Notes: generated by a model from the sequence alone, not told the origin. 64,000 nt of DNA from JACVRN01 sp036389255 (GCA_036389255.1 DASVQI010000026.1:17027-81026), one strand, 5' to 3'; numbered from the stretch's first letter, positions 14,118 through 23,444 are shown. Program-made: numbers and translations.

Positions 14118-17100
14118 ATGAGCGATAAGAAACGCCGTGGCCGCGAGCAGGACAAGTCCACGCGCAACGAGAGCAATAATAATGGCAACGCCAGTCCCTT
14201 GCAGGATGCTTCCAACTCCATCTCCTTCTACGTCAACAACGAGCAGGTGACGATTGATAATCCAGACCCGACAACGCTTCTCATAGATTTCCTGCGCTAC
14301 AGCTCGCTCGGATTAACCGGCACGAAGCTGAGCTGCGGCGAAGGCGGCTGCGGAGCATGCACCGTGATGCTTTCGCGCTACGACGTAGCGCAGGGCGAGG
14401 TGATAGACCGCGCCGTCAACGCCTGCCTTCGTCCCGTCTGCTCGCTCGACGGAATGATGGTGACGACCACGGAAGGCATAGGCAGCACCAAGCAGGAGAT
14501 TGACCCTGTGCAGTACGCCATAGCTTCCTACAACGGCTCGCAGTGCGGCTTCTGCACGCCCGGCTTCGTGATGAACATGTACACGATGCTGCGTAATCAG
14601 CCGAAGCCCACGCAAAAGGAGGTCGAGGACAACTTCGACGGCCACATCTGTCGCTGCACCGGCTTTCGCCCGATACTGCAAGCCATGAAGAGCTTTGCGC
14701 GCGATTACAAAGAGCACAACACCTACTACGCGAATCACCCTTGCGTCCCCGTGGACGGCGTCAAGCAACAGAACGAAGAATCAAAAGTAGTCTTCCCCGA
14801 AACGCTGCTTGAGAGAGCGAAGAATCCGCAGCCGCTTCATTTCGAGGGGCGCGGCTACAAGTGGTTTCGCCCGCTCACGCTCTCCGAAGTCCAGTCGCTC
14901 AAAGAGCGTTACGATGACGGCCAAGGGAATTTCAAGCTGGTCGTCGGCAACACTTCCATAGGCATCTACAAGATTGACGTGAGCAACCCGCACATCCTTG
15001 TGGATGTCTCAGCCATCCCTGAGCTGCTGGGTTTTGTCGAAGACGGGAACAAAGGCTTTCAGGCAGGCGCGGCGAACACGCTGCAAGAACTGGTAGAGTA
15101 TCTGGACGAGACGATTGAGCGGCTTGAGCCCGAGAAGACGCGCGGGCTGGTCGCGCTCAGGCGTCACGTGCTGGACGTGGCCAATCTTCAGGTGCGCAAC
15201 GTAGGCAGCATCGCGGGCAACATCATGATGACGCGGGCGCAGGCCGAAACGGACTCGCCCTTCCCTTCCGACATCTACATGGTATTCGCCACCCTGGGCG
15301 CGACCGTCACGCTCGCCTCGCGCGAGTTTAAGAACGGCAGGCAGAGCTTCGAGATGCTTGAGCTTCCAGCGCCGCGAAGTTTGCCGAAGGATGCTGTCGC
15401 CGTCTCCTTTCACATTCCATACACGCGCGCGGACGAGCACGTTCAAACCTACAAGATTGCCGCGCGCAGTCAGAACTCTCACGCGATTGTCAACGCGGGC
15501 TACCGCGTGGCGCTCGGCCCTAAAGGCCGGATTCTCAACATGGTCATCTGCTACGGCGGGCTCGCGCCCATGACTCTGAGGATGACCGGGACTGAGGATT
15601 ATTTGAAGGGGCGCGCGTGGGATGAAGAGACGCTCTCAGGGGCGCTCGGTGTGCTGGCGAAAGAGGTCGCGGCGAAGATAAAGCCTATGCCGGGCGCTGA
15701 GTTTCTGCCCGAAGGCTACCGCGAATCTTTGACCGAGACGCTGCTTTACAAGTTCTTCCTGAACATAGCCGACGAGCTCTTCCCCGGCGAAGTTCAGAAG
15801 GTGAATCGTTCGGGCGGAGAAATCTACGAGCGGCCACTCTCGGGCGGCGTGCAGCACGTTGAGATTTACCCGGACGAGGCTCCCGTCGGAGAGCCCATCT
15901 TAAGGACAACCGCATTTCAGCAGGCTACGGGCGAGATGAAGTACACGCAGGATTTGCCGCTCCCGCCGCACGGGCTGGAAGGCGCACTTGTCCTGAGCAC
16001 GAAGGCGCGCGCATCCTTCGCTTACAGTCAGGATGTAAAGAGCATCAGCGCGCATCTGGTGGAAAAGTTTCCGGGCGTGCGTGCCTACGTCAGCCGCGAG
16101 GATGTGCCCGCGAGCAACCTCACGGGGCTGGGAGGCGACGACCCCATCTTCGCGGACAAAGAGGTCATTTACTACGGGCAGGCGATTGGAATGGTCGTGG
16201 CGGCTGACGCATGGACGGCACAGCAGGCCGCGCGCTACGTGCAGGATGAGCTTATCGTTTATAAGAAGGTCGAAAAGCCCGTCCTGACGATTGATGCGGC
16301 TCTGGCCGAGCCGGATGGAGCGGGCATCTTCAAAGACCAGCCTGAGAATAATCACATTCCACGCATAGTCCGCCCCGGCAGCGACCTGAAGTGGCTGAAG
16401 AATCCCGATAAGCCTATGGAGGGCTGCAAGGTCGTATCGGGCCAGCAGCTAACCAGCCCGCAGGCCCACTTCTACATGGAGACTCAGACCTGCCTTGCCA
16501 TTCCGGGCGAGCAGGACAGCATGGTTGTCTACTCTTCGACTCAACAGTCGGCGCAGGTTCAGGCGTCAATCGCGGGCGCGCTGGGCATTCCGTCCAACGG
16601 CGTGCAGGTTTACGTGCGCCCGCTCGGCGGAGGCTTCGGCGGCAAGCAGTTTCGCGCGGGCATAGTAGCTCCTATGGCAGCCGTCGCCTCGTGGGTCTTG
16701 AATCGCCCCGTGCGGCTGGCGCTAGACCGCAACACGGACATGGCGGTCGTGGGCAAGCGCCATCCGTTCAAGGGCAGCTACAGCGTTGCCTTCGACCAGA
16801 AGGGCATGCTGCACGGCCTGAAGTTTCAACTCATCTCCGACGGCGGCTGCACCTACGACTGCTCTTTCCCGGTGCATGATTTGGCGATGCAGAACGTGGA
16901 CAACAGCTACTTTGTGCCAACGTTCGAGACGAGCGGCGACGTTGCCCGCACCAACAACGCCAGCAACACCGCCTTCCGCAGCTTCGGCACGGTTCAGTCC
17001 ACTCTCATCGCGGAGGAAGCGATAGAGCGAGTGGCGCACGAGCTGGGGATAACGCCCGAAGAGGTTCGCTATAAGAATCTGTACAAGACGAGTCGCGGGC

Positions 17101-18257
17101 GCTCGTTCCAGCGCACCCCTTTTAATCAGGCGCTCAAGCCCTGCTATATACGCGAAATCTGGGACAAGCTCTGGGAAAGCTCCGACTTCGGGCGCAGGCA
17201 GAAGGAGGTCGAACGCTTCAACGCGCAGAATCGCTGGCGCAAGCGCGGAATCTCTTTGATTCCCCTGAAGTACGGCATAGGTTATCAACCGCGCTCGCTG
17301 GATCAGGGAGTGGCGCTCGTGGTCGTGTACGCGTCTGACGGCTCCGTGCTGCTGCAACACGGCGGCATAGACTCTGGCCAGGGCATCAACACAAAGATGT
17401 TGCAGATTGCCGCAGAGACGCTGGGGATTCCCATGGAATGGATTCGCATAGCCGAGTCTTCGACCGAGACCTGCCCGAACGCGACCGCGACGGCAGCCTC
17501 TTCCGGCTCAGACCTCTTCGGCGGCGCAGTCCAGTTGGCCTGCCAGAAGCTTCGCAAGCGGCTGGAGAAGTACTGCGAAGATAATCACGTCAAAGGCTGG
17601 AAGCGCAACTGGCAGATGAAGTGGAAGGAGATAGTTCAGGGCGCTAACAGCGCGCGCGTAGACCTCACTAGCGAAGCTCTCTTCCGCACGCCGCACCTCG
17701 GCAACACCACAGGCGACCATCCGTACGGCAACGCCTTCTACTACTTCTCTTACTCGGCAGCCGCTACTGAAGTTGAGATTGACGTGCTGACGGGCGAGAC
17801 AACAATCCTTCGCACGGACATACTTTTCGACGCCGGCAAGAGCCTGAACCCGTGCCTAGACGTGGGCCAGCTTGAAGGAGCGTTCGTGCAGGGCGCGGGC
17901 ATGATGACCTCGGAGCAGTTGATGTACGAGGAGACGGGCCGTCTCTACTCGAACGGCACGTGGGATTACAAGCCGCCGCAGAGCCAGTCTATCCCTATAG
18001 ATTTCCGTGTAGCTCTCAACGGCACCATACGCGACCGCATGAGCAAACAGCAGGAGGGAGCAGCCGTTCTCTCGTCACGCGCGCTGGGAGAGCCGCCACT
18101 GGTGCTTGCCACGACCGTCTTCTTCGCCATCAAGCACGCCGTCATGAGCGCTCGACGCGATCAGGGCGACACGAGCTGGTTCGAGATGGAAACGCCCGCC
18201 AGCGTCGGGCGCATCCAGCGCGCCTGCCTCGTAGCCAGAAGCGCGCTCAGGCTCTGA
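14118..18257 (+). CDS. Single-chain xanthine dehydrogenase-family molybdenum hydroxylase
   Basis: A 1379-residue protein with the full eukaryote-like order in one chain. A 2Fe-2S ferredoxin domain has Cys73, 78, 81 and 103. The second 2Fe-2S domain has Cys143, 146, 178 and 180. An FAD domain follows (about 235-430, LVVGNTSIG and NVGSIAGN), then a C-terminal Mo-cofactor part (from about 600). The catalytic Glu1325 (ALGEPPL), substrate Arg954 (NTAFRSFG) and SSTQ Gln are present. The position of bovine Glu802 is Gln844 (GGFGGKQ), so the substrate may not be xanthine itself. TAGGAG lies 7 nt before this ATG; GTG at 14115 is the alternative. xdhC follows after 14 nt. Confidence 0.9.
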   Translation: MSDKKRRGREQDKSTRNESNNNGNASPLQDASNSISFYVNNEQVTIDNPDPTTLLIDFLRYSSLGLTGTKLSCGEGGCGACTVMLSRYDVAQGEVIDRAVNACLRPVCSLDGMMVTTTEGIGSTKQEIDPVQYAIASYNGSQCGFCTPGFVMNMYTMLRNQPKPTQKEVEDNFDGHICRCTGFRPILQAMKSFARDYKEHNTYYANHPCVPVDGVKQQNEESKVVFPETLLERAKNPQPLHFEGRGYKWFRPLTLSEVQSLKERYDDGQGNFKLVVGNTSIGIYKIDVSNPHILVDVSAIPELLGFVEDGNKGFQAGAANTLQELVEYLDETIERLEPEKTRGLVALRRHVLDVANLQVRNVGSIAGNIMMTRAQAETDSPFPSDIYMVFATLGATVTLASREFKNGRQSFEMLELPAPRSLPKDAVAVSFHIPYTRADEHVQTYKIAARSQNSHAIVNAGYRVALGPKGRILNMVICYGGLAPMTLRMTGTEDYLKGRAWDEETLSGALGVLAKEVAAKIKPMPGAEFLPEGYRESLTETLLYKFFLNIADELFPGEVQKVNRSGGEIYERPLSGGVQHVEIYPDEAPVGEPILRTTAFQQATGEMKYTQDLPLPPHGLEGALVLSTKARASFAYSQDVKSISAHLVEKFPGVRAYVSREDVPASNLTGLGGDDPIFADKEVIYYGQAIGMVVAADAWTAQQAARYVQDELIVYKKVEKPVLTIDAALAEPDGAGIFKDQPENNHIPRIVRPGSDLKWLKNPDKPMEGCKVVSGQQLTSPQAHFYMETQTCLAIPGEQDSMVVYSSTQQSAQVQASIAGALGIPSNGVQVYVRPLGGGFGGKQFRAGIVAPMAAVASWVLNRPVRLALDRNTDMAVVGKRHPFKGSYSVAFDQKGMLHGLKFQLISDGGCTYDCSFPVHDLAMQNVDNSYFVPTFETSGDVARTNNASNTAFRSFGTVQSTLIAEEAIERVAHELGITPEEVRYKNLYKTSRGRSFQRTPFNQALKPCYIREIWDKLWESSDFGRRQKEVERFNAQNRWRKRGISLIPLKYGIGYQPRSLDQGVALVVVYASDGSVLLQHGGIDSGQGINTKMLQIAAETLGIPMEWIRIAESSTETCPNATATAASSGSDLFGGAVQLACQKLRKRLEKYCEDNHVKGWKRNWQMKWKEIVQGANSARVDLTSEALFRTPHLGNTTGDHPYGNAFYYFSYSAAATEVEIDVLTGETTILRTDILFDAGKSLNPCLDVGQLEGAFVQGAGMMTSEQLMYEETGRLYSNGTWDYKPPQSQSIPIDFRVALNGTIRDRMSKQQEGAAVLSSRALGEPPLVLATTVFFAIKHAVMSARRDQGDTSWFEMETPASVGRIQRACLVARSALRL

Positions 18258-18271
18258 AAACCGTAACGCTT

Positions 18272-19483
18272 ATGTACAGGAAGTTTCATAAGAGGATGGA
18301 GGAGATGCTGCGGCGTGATGCGCCGTTTGTCGTCGCCACCGTCATAAGGGTGCGCGGCTCTGCTGCGGCTAAGCCGGGCGCGAAGTCAATCATTGACGGC
18401 GAGGGCCGCGCCGTCTTCGGCTGGGTCGGAGGCGGCTGCGTGGAATCTTTCGTGTGCGCCGAAGCGAGGGAAGCTTTAGCGGCTGGCTCCCCGCGCATCA
18501 TCACTGCGGATTTGGAGGACGAGCTTTCGGGAGTCGGCCTGCCGTGCGGCGGCGTGATGGAGATTTTTATAGAGCCGGTCATGCCGCGCCGCCGCGTGCT
18601 CATCCTCGGCGGAAGCGAAGCGGCCCGGCACGCGTCAGAGATAGTTGAGCGCGTGGGCTTCGCCGTCACTTCAACCCTTACTGAGCTTGAAAGAGGCGCT
18701 TTAATTATCGTCGCCGCGCGTTCCGGCGAAGAGAGCCACGACCTTGAGCGCCTTATTCATGCTCAGCCTGAATATCTGGCCGTTATCCCTGACCATGAGA
18801 CGCGGGCTCAAGCGGGCCTTGACCTCGGCGGCACGTCGCCGGCCGAGCGTGCTTTGAGCGTCGCGGCGGAGATGCTGGCCGTCACTCGCCGTGCGTCCGC
18901 TCGTCCCTTGCAGGAGACGAAGACGGATGAGCCGGTCGGCGCTTTTGAGTCCGTGCGCGAGCGAGTGGCACAGCCATCCATTACCATAGTCGGCCACAGC
19001 AGCATCACGGAAGAGCTTGCGTGGATGGCTGCGCGGCTAGGCTGGCGCGTCTTCGTGGACGGCGCGGGCGCTTTAGAGGAGAGCTATCCGGCAGGTGTCG
19101 GCATCATTCGAGACGACGCGGATTTCAGCCGCATGCCGGCAGGCCCGGACACTGCTGTCGTCGTAGCCACTCATCACAAGGGCGACCATCTGGCAATCGA
19201 GCGAGCGTTGGACGCAGGGGCTTGGTACGTAGGATTGATTACCAGCGCTCATCGCTCTAAGCTCGTCAGGGCCATGCTCGAAGACTCATTGCGAGGGGAC
19301 GCGCGGCTGAAGATTCTGAGGGCTCCTTCGGGCCTGGACATTGGAGCGACTACGCCGGCCGAGATTGCCCTGAGCATCATGAGCGAGATTGTCGCCTGCT
19401 TTCATGGCCGCACGAATGGGCCGCGCTTTAATAGATTCACCGCAGAGGCACAAAGAGAGGCCGAGATGGCGCAGAGAGATTGA
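18272..19483 (+). CDS. XdhC/CoxI-family molybdenum hydroxylase maturation factor
   Basis: A 403-residue protein. XdhC binds molybdenum cofactor and helps its sulfuration and insertion into xanthine dehydrogenase. The N-terminal XdhC/CoxI domain (1-105) has GSAAAKPGAKSII and GWVGGGCVE. A canonical C-terminal Rossmann domain (about 237-385) ends GLDIGATTPAEIALSIMSEI. Between them (108-210) is a second, shorter Rossmann-like copy starting RRRVLILGGSEAA and ending LDLGGTSPAERALSVAAEM, apparently a degenerate duplicate. The last 15 residues (FTAEAQREAEMAQRD) are encoded by a palindromic repeat. The ATG lies 14 nt after the dehydrogenase stop. A much longer upstream reading frame overlaps xdh and is not the start. 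Confidence 0.88.
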   Translation: MYRKFHKRMEEMLRRDAPFVVATVIRVRGSAAAKPGAKSIIDGEGRAVFGWVGGGCVESFVCAEAREALAAGSPRIITADLEDELSGVGLPCGGVMEIFIEPVMPRRRVLILGGSEAARHASEIVERVGFAVTSTLTELERGALIIVAARSGEESHDLERLIHAQPEYLAVIPDHETRAQAGLDLGGTSPAERALSVAAEMLAVTRRASARPLQETKTDEPVGAFESVRERVAQPSITIVGHSSITEELAWMAARLGWRVFVDGAGALEESYPAGVGIIRDDADFSRMPAGPDTAVVVATHHKGDHLAIERALDAGAWYVGLITSAHRSKLVRAMLEDSLRGDARLKILRAPSGLDIGATTPAEIALSIMSEIVACFHGRTNGPRFNRFTAEAQREAEMAQRD

Positions 19484-19512
19484 ACCTGTTTCTCTGCGTC
19501 TTCGGCGGTGAA
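19436..19512. repeat. Palindromic element family A, copy 2, inside the xdhC 3' end
   Basis: It runs from TTCACCGCAGAGGCACAAAG to CTTCGGCGGTGAA. The left arm is in frame with xdhC and supplies its last 15 codons and stop; the right arm is in the gap before the SufU gene. The arms are more diverged than in the other three copies. Confidence 0.8.
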
Positions 19513-19540
19513 GAGTTATAGAGATAAGGAGCGCCCGGAG

Positions 19541-19969
19541 TTGCCCCGGCCACAGCATCAACTCTATAAAGACATACTGATGGATCACGCAAGGCGGCCG
19601 CGCAATGCCGGGAGCCTTGAGCGCCCGGACATGCGAGCCTCCGTCGTCAATCCTTTGTGCGGCGATGAGTTGTCGGTTGAAGTGGCGCTCGACGGAGAGA
19701 AGATTCGGGAGGTGCGCTTTCGTGTCAGAGGCTGCGCCATATCCACTGCGTCCGCCTCTATGCTGAGCGAGCAGCTACACGGGTTGACTCTAACGGAAGT
19801 AGCCGGGTTGGAGCGTTGCTTTCAGGAAGCTCTATCGAACGCGGAAGCCGCGCTGCCCGAACAGCTTGAGCCGCTTGAGCCGCTTCTATCCGTGCGAGAT
19901 TACCCGCATCGTCAAAGCTGCGCGCGTCTGGCGTGGGACGCGCTGCGCGCTTTAGAGAAGCCGACCTGA
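19541..19969 (+). CDS. sufU: SufU/IscU-type iron-sulfur cluster scaffold
   Basis: A 142-residue protein with the U-type scaffold ligands: NPLCGDE (Cys and Asp), GCAIS in the middle with the ASASM helix, and CARLAW near the C-terminus (third Cys). The roughly 18-residue spacer after GCAIS fits SufU, not IscU. Such proteins build or transfer Fe-S clusters or shuttle sulfur to SufS. The start is best placed at TTG 19541, preceded by AAGGAG 9 nt away; GTG 19508 lies inside the repeat and has no Shine-Dalgarno. Position after xdhC suggests a role in loading the Fe-S clusters of the neighbouring dehydrogenase, which is inference. Confidence 0.85.
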   Translation: MPRPQHQLYKDILMDHARRPRNAGSLERPDMRASVVNPLCGDELSVEVALDGEKIREVRFRVRGCAISTASASMLSEQLHGLTLTEVAGLERCFQEALSNAEAALPEQLEPLEPLLSVRDYPHRQSCARLAWDALRALEKPT

Positions 19970-19993
19970 GCCGCCGGTATCAAACAGACAGGT

Positions 19994-21577
19994 ATGAGAG
20001 GAGACAAAGACGTCTTGCCTTATCGAAACTATAAGAGAACACTCGCGCTAATTCTTGTCGGCATCCTGTGGCTGCTTCCCTTCTGCTCCGGGCCGGTTTA
20101 CGCGCAGGGCGCGGCCACGGCCAGAGGCGTCGCGCCGGAGCAACGCGCCGCTTCCTTCTTCGAGACGCTTCGACAGTCGCCTCCGCAGCAGGTGGCCTTC
20201 CTGCGGGCGATGCCGAAGGGCGCAGACCTGCACAATCATCTCTCCGGCGCAATCTACGCGGAGAGCTACATACAGTGGGCCGCCGAAAAGGGCCTGTGCA
20301 TCAACACGACGACCTTCGTGCTGACGCAGACGCCCTGCGCGCCCGACACGGCAGGCGTCGTGCCTGTGACTTCTGCGCTGACGAACGGAGTTCTCTACCG
20401 GCAGATAATAGACGCTTGGTCTATGCGCAACTGGCAGTATTCCGGACAGAACGGCCACGACCGCTTCTTCGACACCTTCGGTAAGTTCGGCCCCGCCACT
20501 TATGACCAGGGCGGGCGAATGCTCGCGGAAGAGACTGCGCGTGCGGCACGGGGGCGGCTGCTCTATCTGGAGTTGATGCTGACGCCCGACAACGGAATGT
20601 CCAGCCAGCTCGGGCAGGCTGCGGGCTGGGATGGAAACTTTCAGGGCACGCTGGACAAGTTAAAGACGGCAGGGATAGCAAACGCCGTCGCGCAGGGCAT
20701 GCAGAACATACAGAACGCGGAGAAGCAGAAGAACGAGCTGCTCAAGTGCGGAACGGCTCAGGCAGACCCGGGCTGTAACGTGTCCGTGCGCTATGTCTTT
20801 CAAGTTTCGCGCGGCGCTGCTCTTGGCACGGTCTACGCGCAGATGGTGGCGGGCTTCATGATGGCCAGCGACCCGCAGTCGAAAGTAGTGGCGCTCAACC
20901 TAGTTCAGCCGGAAGACTCTCTGCCGTCCATGCAGAACTTCGGCGTGCAGATGCAGATGCTGGACTTCCTTCACAATCTTTATCCGGCGGCCCACATAAC
21001 GCTGCACGCGGGCGAGCTTGCGCCCGGCATGGTGCCGCCCGACGGCCTCAGCTTTCACATACGCTCTTCCGTCCTGACGGGCCACGCCGAGCGCATAGGC
21101 CACGGCGTCGCAATCATGTACGAGGTCAGTCCTTACGAGTTGCTCAGGGAGATGGCCCGGCGAAACGTGATGGTTGAGATATGCCTGACGAGCAACGATG
21201 TCATTCTGGGGATACGCGGCAAGGAGCATCCGCTTAAGACCTACATGCAATTCGGCGTGCCCGTGGCGCTGGCCACGGACGACGAAGGAGTCTCTCGCTC
21301 CGACATTTCGCGCGAGTACCTGAAGGCAGCCATAGAACAGGAGCTTGGCTATCTTCAACTGAAGACTATGGCGCGCACCAGCCTTCAATTCGCCTTTGTT
21401 CCGGGCGAAAGCCTCTGGAGCGACCCTAAAGCTTTCCGCCCCGTAACGCAGTGCGCCGCAGACAGACCCGGACAGGCAACCTCCAAAAGCTGCCAGCAAT
21501 TTCTGGCCACGAGCGAAAAGGCACGCCTCCAATGGGCTTTGGAGAGAGACTTCCGGGAGTTCGAAAGCCGGTATTAG
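19994..21577 (+). CDS. Exported adenosine deaminase-family enzyme
   Basis: A 527-residue protein with a signal peptide (a basic start, then the hydrophobic stretch LALILVGILWLLPFCSG and a YAQG cleavage site). The deaminase barrel shows zinc and catalytic motifs in order: DLHNHLSGA, HAGE, ERIGHG, ICLTSN and TDDEGVSRSD (the second Asp pair). It is longer than cytosolic adenosine deaminase (about 330-350) and resembles the secreted ADA2/ADGF group in having an insertion before the barrel. It probably converts adenosine to inosine outside the cytoplasm. It follows sufU by 24 nt and converges on modC with 6 nt between stops. Confidence 0.85.
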   Translation: MRGDKDVLPYRNYKRTLALILVGILWLLPFCSGPVYAQGAATARGVAPEQRAASFFETLRQSPPQQVAFLRAMPKGADLHNHLSGAIYAESYIQWAAEKGLCINTTTFVLTQTPCAPDTAGVVPVTSALTNGVLYRQIIDAWSMRNWQYSGQNGHDRFFDTFGKFGPATYDQGGRMLAEETARAARGRLLYLELMLTPDNGMSSQLGQAAGWDGNFQGTLDKLKTAGIANAVAQGMQNIQNAEKQKNELLKCGTAQADPGCNVSVRYVFQVSRGAALGTVYAQMVAGFMMASDPQSKVVALNLVQPEDSLPSMQNFGVQMQMLDFLHNLYPAAHITLHAGELAPGMVPPDGLSFHIRSSVLTGHAERIGHGVAIMYEVSPYELLREMARRNVMVEICLTSNDVILGIRGKEHPLKTYMQFGVPVALATDDEGVSRSDISREYLKAAIEQELGYLQLKTMARTSLQFAFVPGESLWSDPKAFRPVTQCAADRPGQATSKSCQQFLATSEKARLQWALERDFREFESRY

Positions 21578-21583
21578 ATTGAT

Positions 21584-22711
21584 TTACTGAGCTTCGAGTA
21601 AGTAGCAGGAGTGCGTCTTAATCGCCATCCAGATTTTTTGGCCGGGTGCTAGGCCGAGTTCCTTGACGGCTTGACGCGTGACGCTGGCTGTCCAAGCGAC
21701 GCCGCTCCGTACACGAACGATTGACTGTGCGCCCCGTTCTTCAATAGCGTTGATGTGCCCCGGCAGGATGTTTCGCGCAGATGTGCTGAGCAGTTCCTCT
21801 GCGGCAATCAAAATGTCGCCCGAACGGATTGCCACGCTCACTCTCTGGCCTTCGCTTTCCCTTCCGAGCGGGACTTCTAGATGACAGGTGCCGTTTCTGT
21901 CTCTGGCCTCCACGGTCATAGTTCCGGCCGTAGAGTCTCTTTTAATAACAACTCCGTCGAAGATATTTTCTACGCCTGTGACGCGCGCTATCCTCGCGCT
22001 AACTGCGCCGCCCAGGATTTCAAGCGGCTCACCGCGCGCGGCGATTCGCCCGCCGTCGTAGGCCACAAGGTAATCGCCAAGGCTCACGGCCTCGTCGCGG
22101 TTGTGCGTGACGTAAATGACGGGCAGGCGCAAGTCTCTATTAATCATCTTCAGGTCGGAGATTATCTCCTGCTTTGTAGCATCGTCTATGGCCGAGAGCG
22201 GCTCGTCCAAAAGCAGCAGTCGCGGGCGGCTGGCGAGCGCTCGCGCGAGGGCTACGCGCTGGGCCTCGCCGCCTGAGATGTCGCGGGGTTTGCGCGGCGC
22301 TGTGTGCGCGATTCTCAAGCGCTCCATCAGCTCAAGCGCGCGCCGTCGCTGCTCAGACCGCGCAAGGCCGTTTGCCGCGAACTCCACGTTGCCCAGAGCC
22401 GTCATGTGCGGAAAGAGCGCCAGGTTCTGAAAGACCAGCCCAACGCCGCGCTCGCGTATGGGCCTGTCTATCCCGCGCTCCGAATCGAAGAGAGTGTCGT
22501 CGTTCAATCGTATCAGGCCGGAGTCCGGGCGTATGATTCCCGCGATTGATTTGATGGTGCTGGTCTTGCCGGAGCCGGAAGCGCCGAAGAGTATGGTGAT
22601 GCCGGAAGGCGCATCGAACTCCGCGTCGAGCGAGAAGCCGGAGCGGCCCGCATCGCTGAGCGGCGGCCCTGCTCTTTCGCCAAACTCTTTTCTGATTCTG
22701 ACAGCAATCAT
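21584..22711 (-). CDS. modC: Molybdate ABC transporter ATP-binding protein
   Basis: A 375-residue ATPase. Walker A is GASGSGKTST, the Q-loop is FQNLALFPHM, the signature is ISGGEAQRVALARAL, Walker B is LLLLDEPLS, and the H-loop is YVTHNRDEA. A C-terminal MOP/TOBE domain (about 275-370, ARNILPGHINAIEERG and VTRQAVKELGL) binds molybdate in the ModC family and makes this assignment specific. The ATG at 22711 is chosen because the longer frame adds 25 residues overlapping modB and of unrelated composition. modB ends 34 nt upstream. No modA is adjacent. Confidence 0.9.
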   Translation of the reverse strand: MIAVRIRKEFGERAGPPLSDAGRSGFSLDAEFDAPSGITILFGASGSGKTSTIKSIAGIIRPDSGLIRLNDDTLFDSERGIDRPIRERGVGLVFQNLALFPHMTALGNVEFAANGLARSEQRRRALELMERLRIAHTAPRKPRDISGGEAQRVALARALASRPRLLLLDEPLSAIDDATKQEIISDLKMINRDLRLPVIYVTHNRDEAVSLGDYLVAYDGGRIAARGEPLEILGGAVSARIARVTGVENIFDGVVIKRDSTAGTMTVEARDRNGTCHLEVPLGRESEGQRVSVAIRSGDILIAAEELLSTSARNILPGHINAIEERGAQSIVRVRSGVAWTASVTRQAVKELGLAPGQKIWMAIKTHSCYLLEAQ

Positions 22712-22745
22712 TGCCGATAAAAGAGCGCGTCCAGCTCCTTCAAGC

Positions 22746-23417
22746 TCAGGTGTGCGTGTTGTCGCCCACGAGCCTGTTTGTAGCATAGAGCAGCGTGAGC
22801 GCTATCACGGAGAGAATGATTACAAGCGTCAGCGCGTAATCGTCGCGCCCGGCCTGCGTCGCGTCATAGATGGCAATCGCGGCCGTCTGCGTGCGGCCCG
22901 GAATGTTGCCCGCCACCATAAGGGTCGCGCCGAAATCTCCGAGCGAGCGCGCAAACGCCAGCATGGCTGCGGCTATGATTCCACGCGAAGAGAGCGGCAG
23001 CGTGACGCGCCAGAAGATTTGCCACTCGGACTTTCCGAAAGTGCGCGCCGCGTCCTCCAGTTGCTCGCTCACGGTGGAGATTGCCGCGCGAGAAGTTTTA
23101 ACTACCAGAGGAAGCGCGCCGAGCATGGCTGCCACTACCGCGCCCCGCCATGTGAAGACAAGCTGCGAGCCGGTCACGGCTTTGATTGCGCGGCCCACGG
23201 GACTGTTCGCGCCGAGCAGCACCAGCAGGTAATAGCCCAGCACCGTCGGAGGCAGGACGAGCGGCAGCGTCACCAGCGCGTCCAGCGCTTCGCGGCCCGG
23301 AAAGCGGCGGCGCGCCAGCACCCAGCCCAGACAGACGCCCGCGATGAGCGCCAGAGCGGTCGCCATCAGCGCTACTCTCAAAGAGAGCATGAGCGGAAAC
23401 CAGTCTATGTTCCTCAT
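22746..23417 (-). CDS. modB: Molybdate ABC transporter permease
   Basis: A 223-residue inner-membrane protein with about five to six hydrophobic segments. The permease EAA loop EDAARTFGKSEWQIFWRVTLP precedes a typical ModB stretch AFARSLGDFGATLMVAGN. The LPLVLPPTVLGYYLL segment is also characteristic of ModB/CysT-like permeases. It is the first gene of a modBC pair, and no periplasmic molybdate-binding gene (modA) lies on either side. A hairpin of a repeat type lies 28 nt upstream of the start codon. Confidence 0.9.
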   Translation of the reverse strand: MRNIDWFPLMLSLRVALMATALALIAGVCLGWVLARRRFPGREALDALVTLPLVLPPTVLGYYLLVLLGANSPVGRAIKAVTGSQLVFTWRGAVVAAMLGALPLVVKTSRAAISTVSEQLEDAARTFGKSEWQIFWRVTLPLSSRGIIAAAMLAFARSLGDFGATLMVAGNIPGRTQTAAIAIYDATQAGRDDYALTLVIILSVIALTLLYATNRLVGDNTHT

Positions 23418-23444
23418 CAGCCGTCAAGATAACACATAAAGGAG

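Noticed and set aside
17960..18271. N-terminal extension of XdhC overlapping xdh
   Set aside because: The extra residues are the shadow of the dehydrogenase 3' end; the conserved XdhC domain starts at the ATG at 18272.
19508..19540. GTG start for SufU inside the repeat
   Set aside because: No Shine-Dalgarno; TTG 19541 has AAGGAG 9 nt before it.
22712..22786. 25-residue extension of ModC
   Set aside because: Overlaps modB and is not similar to ModC starts; ATG 22711 begins the family-typical sequence.
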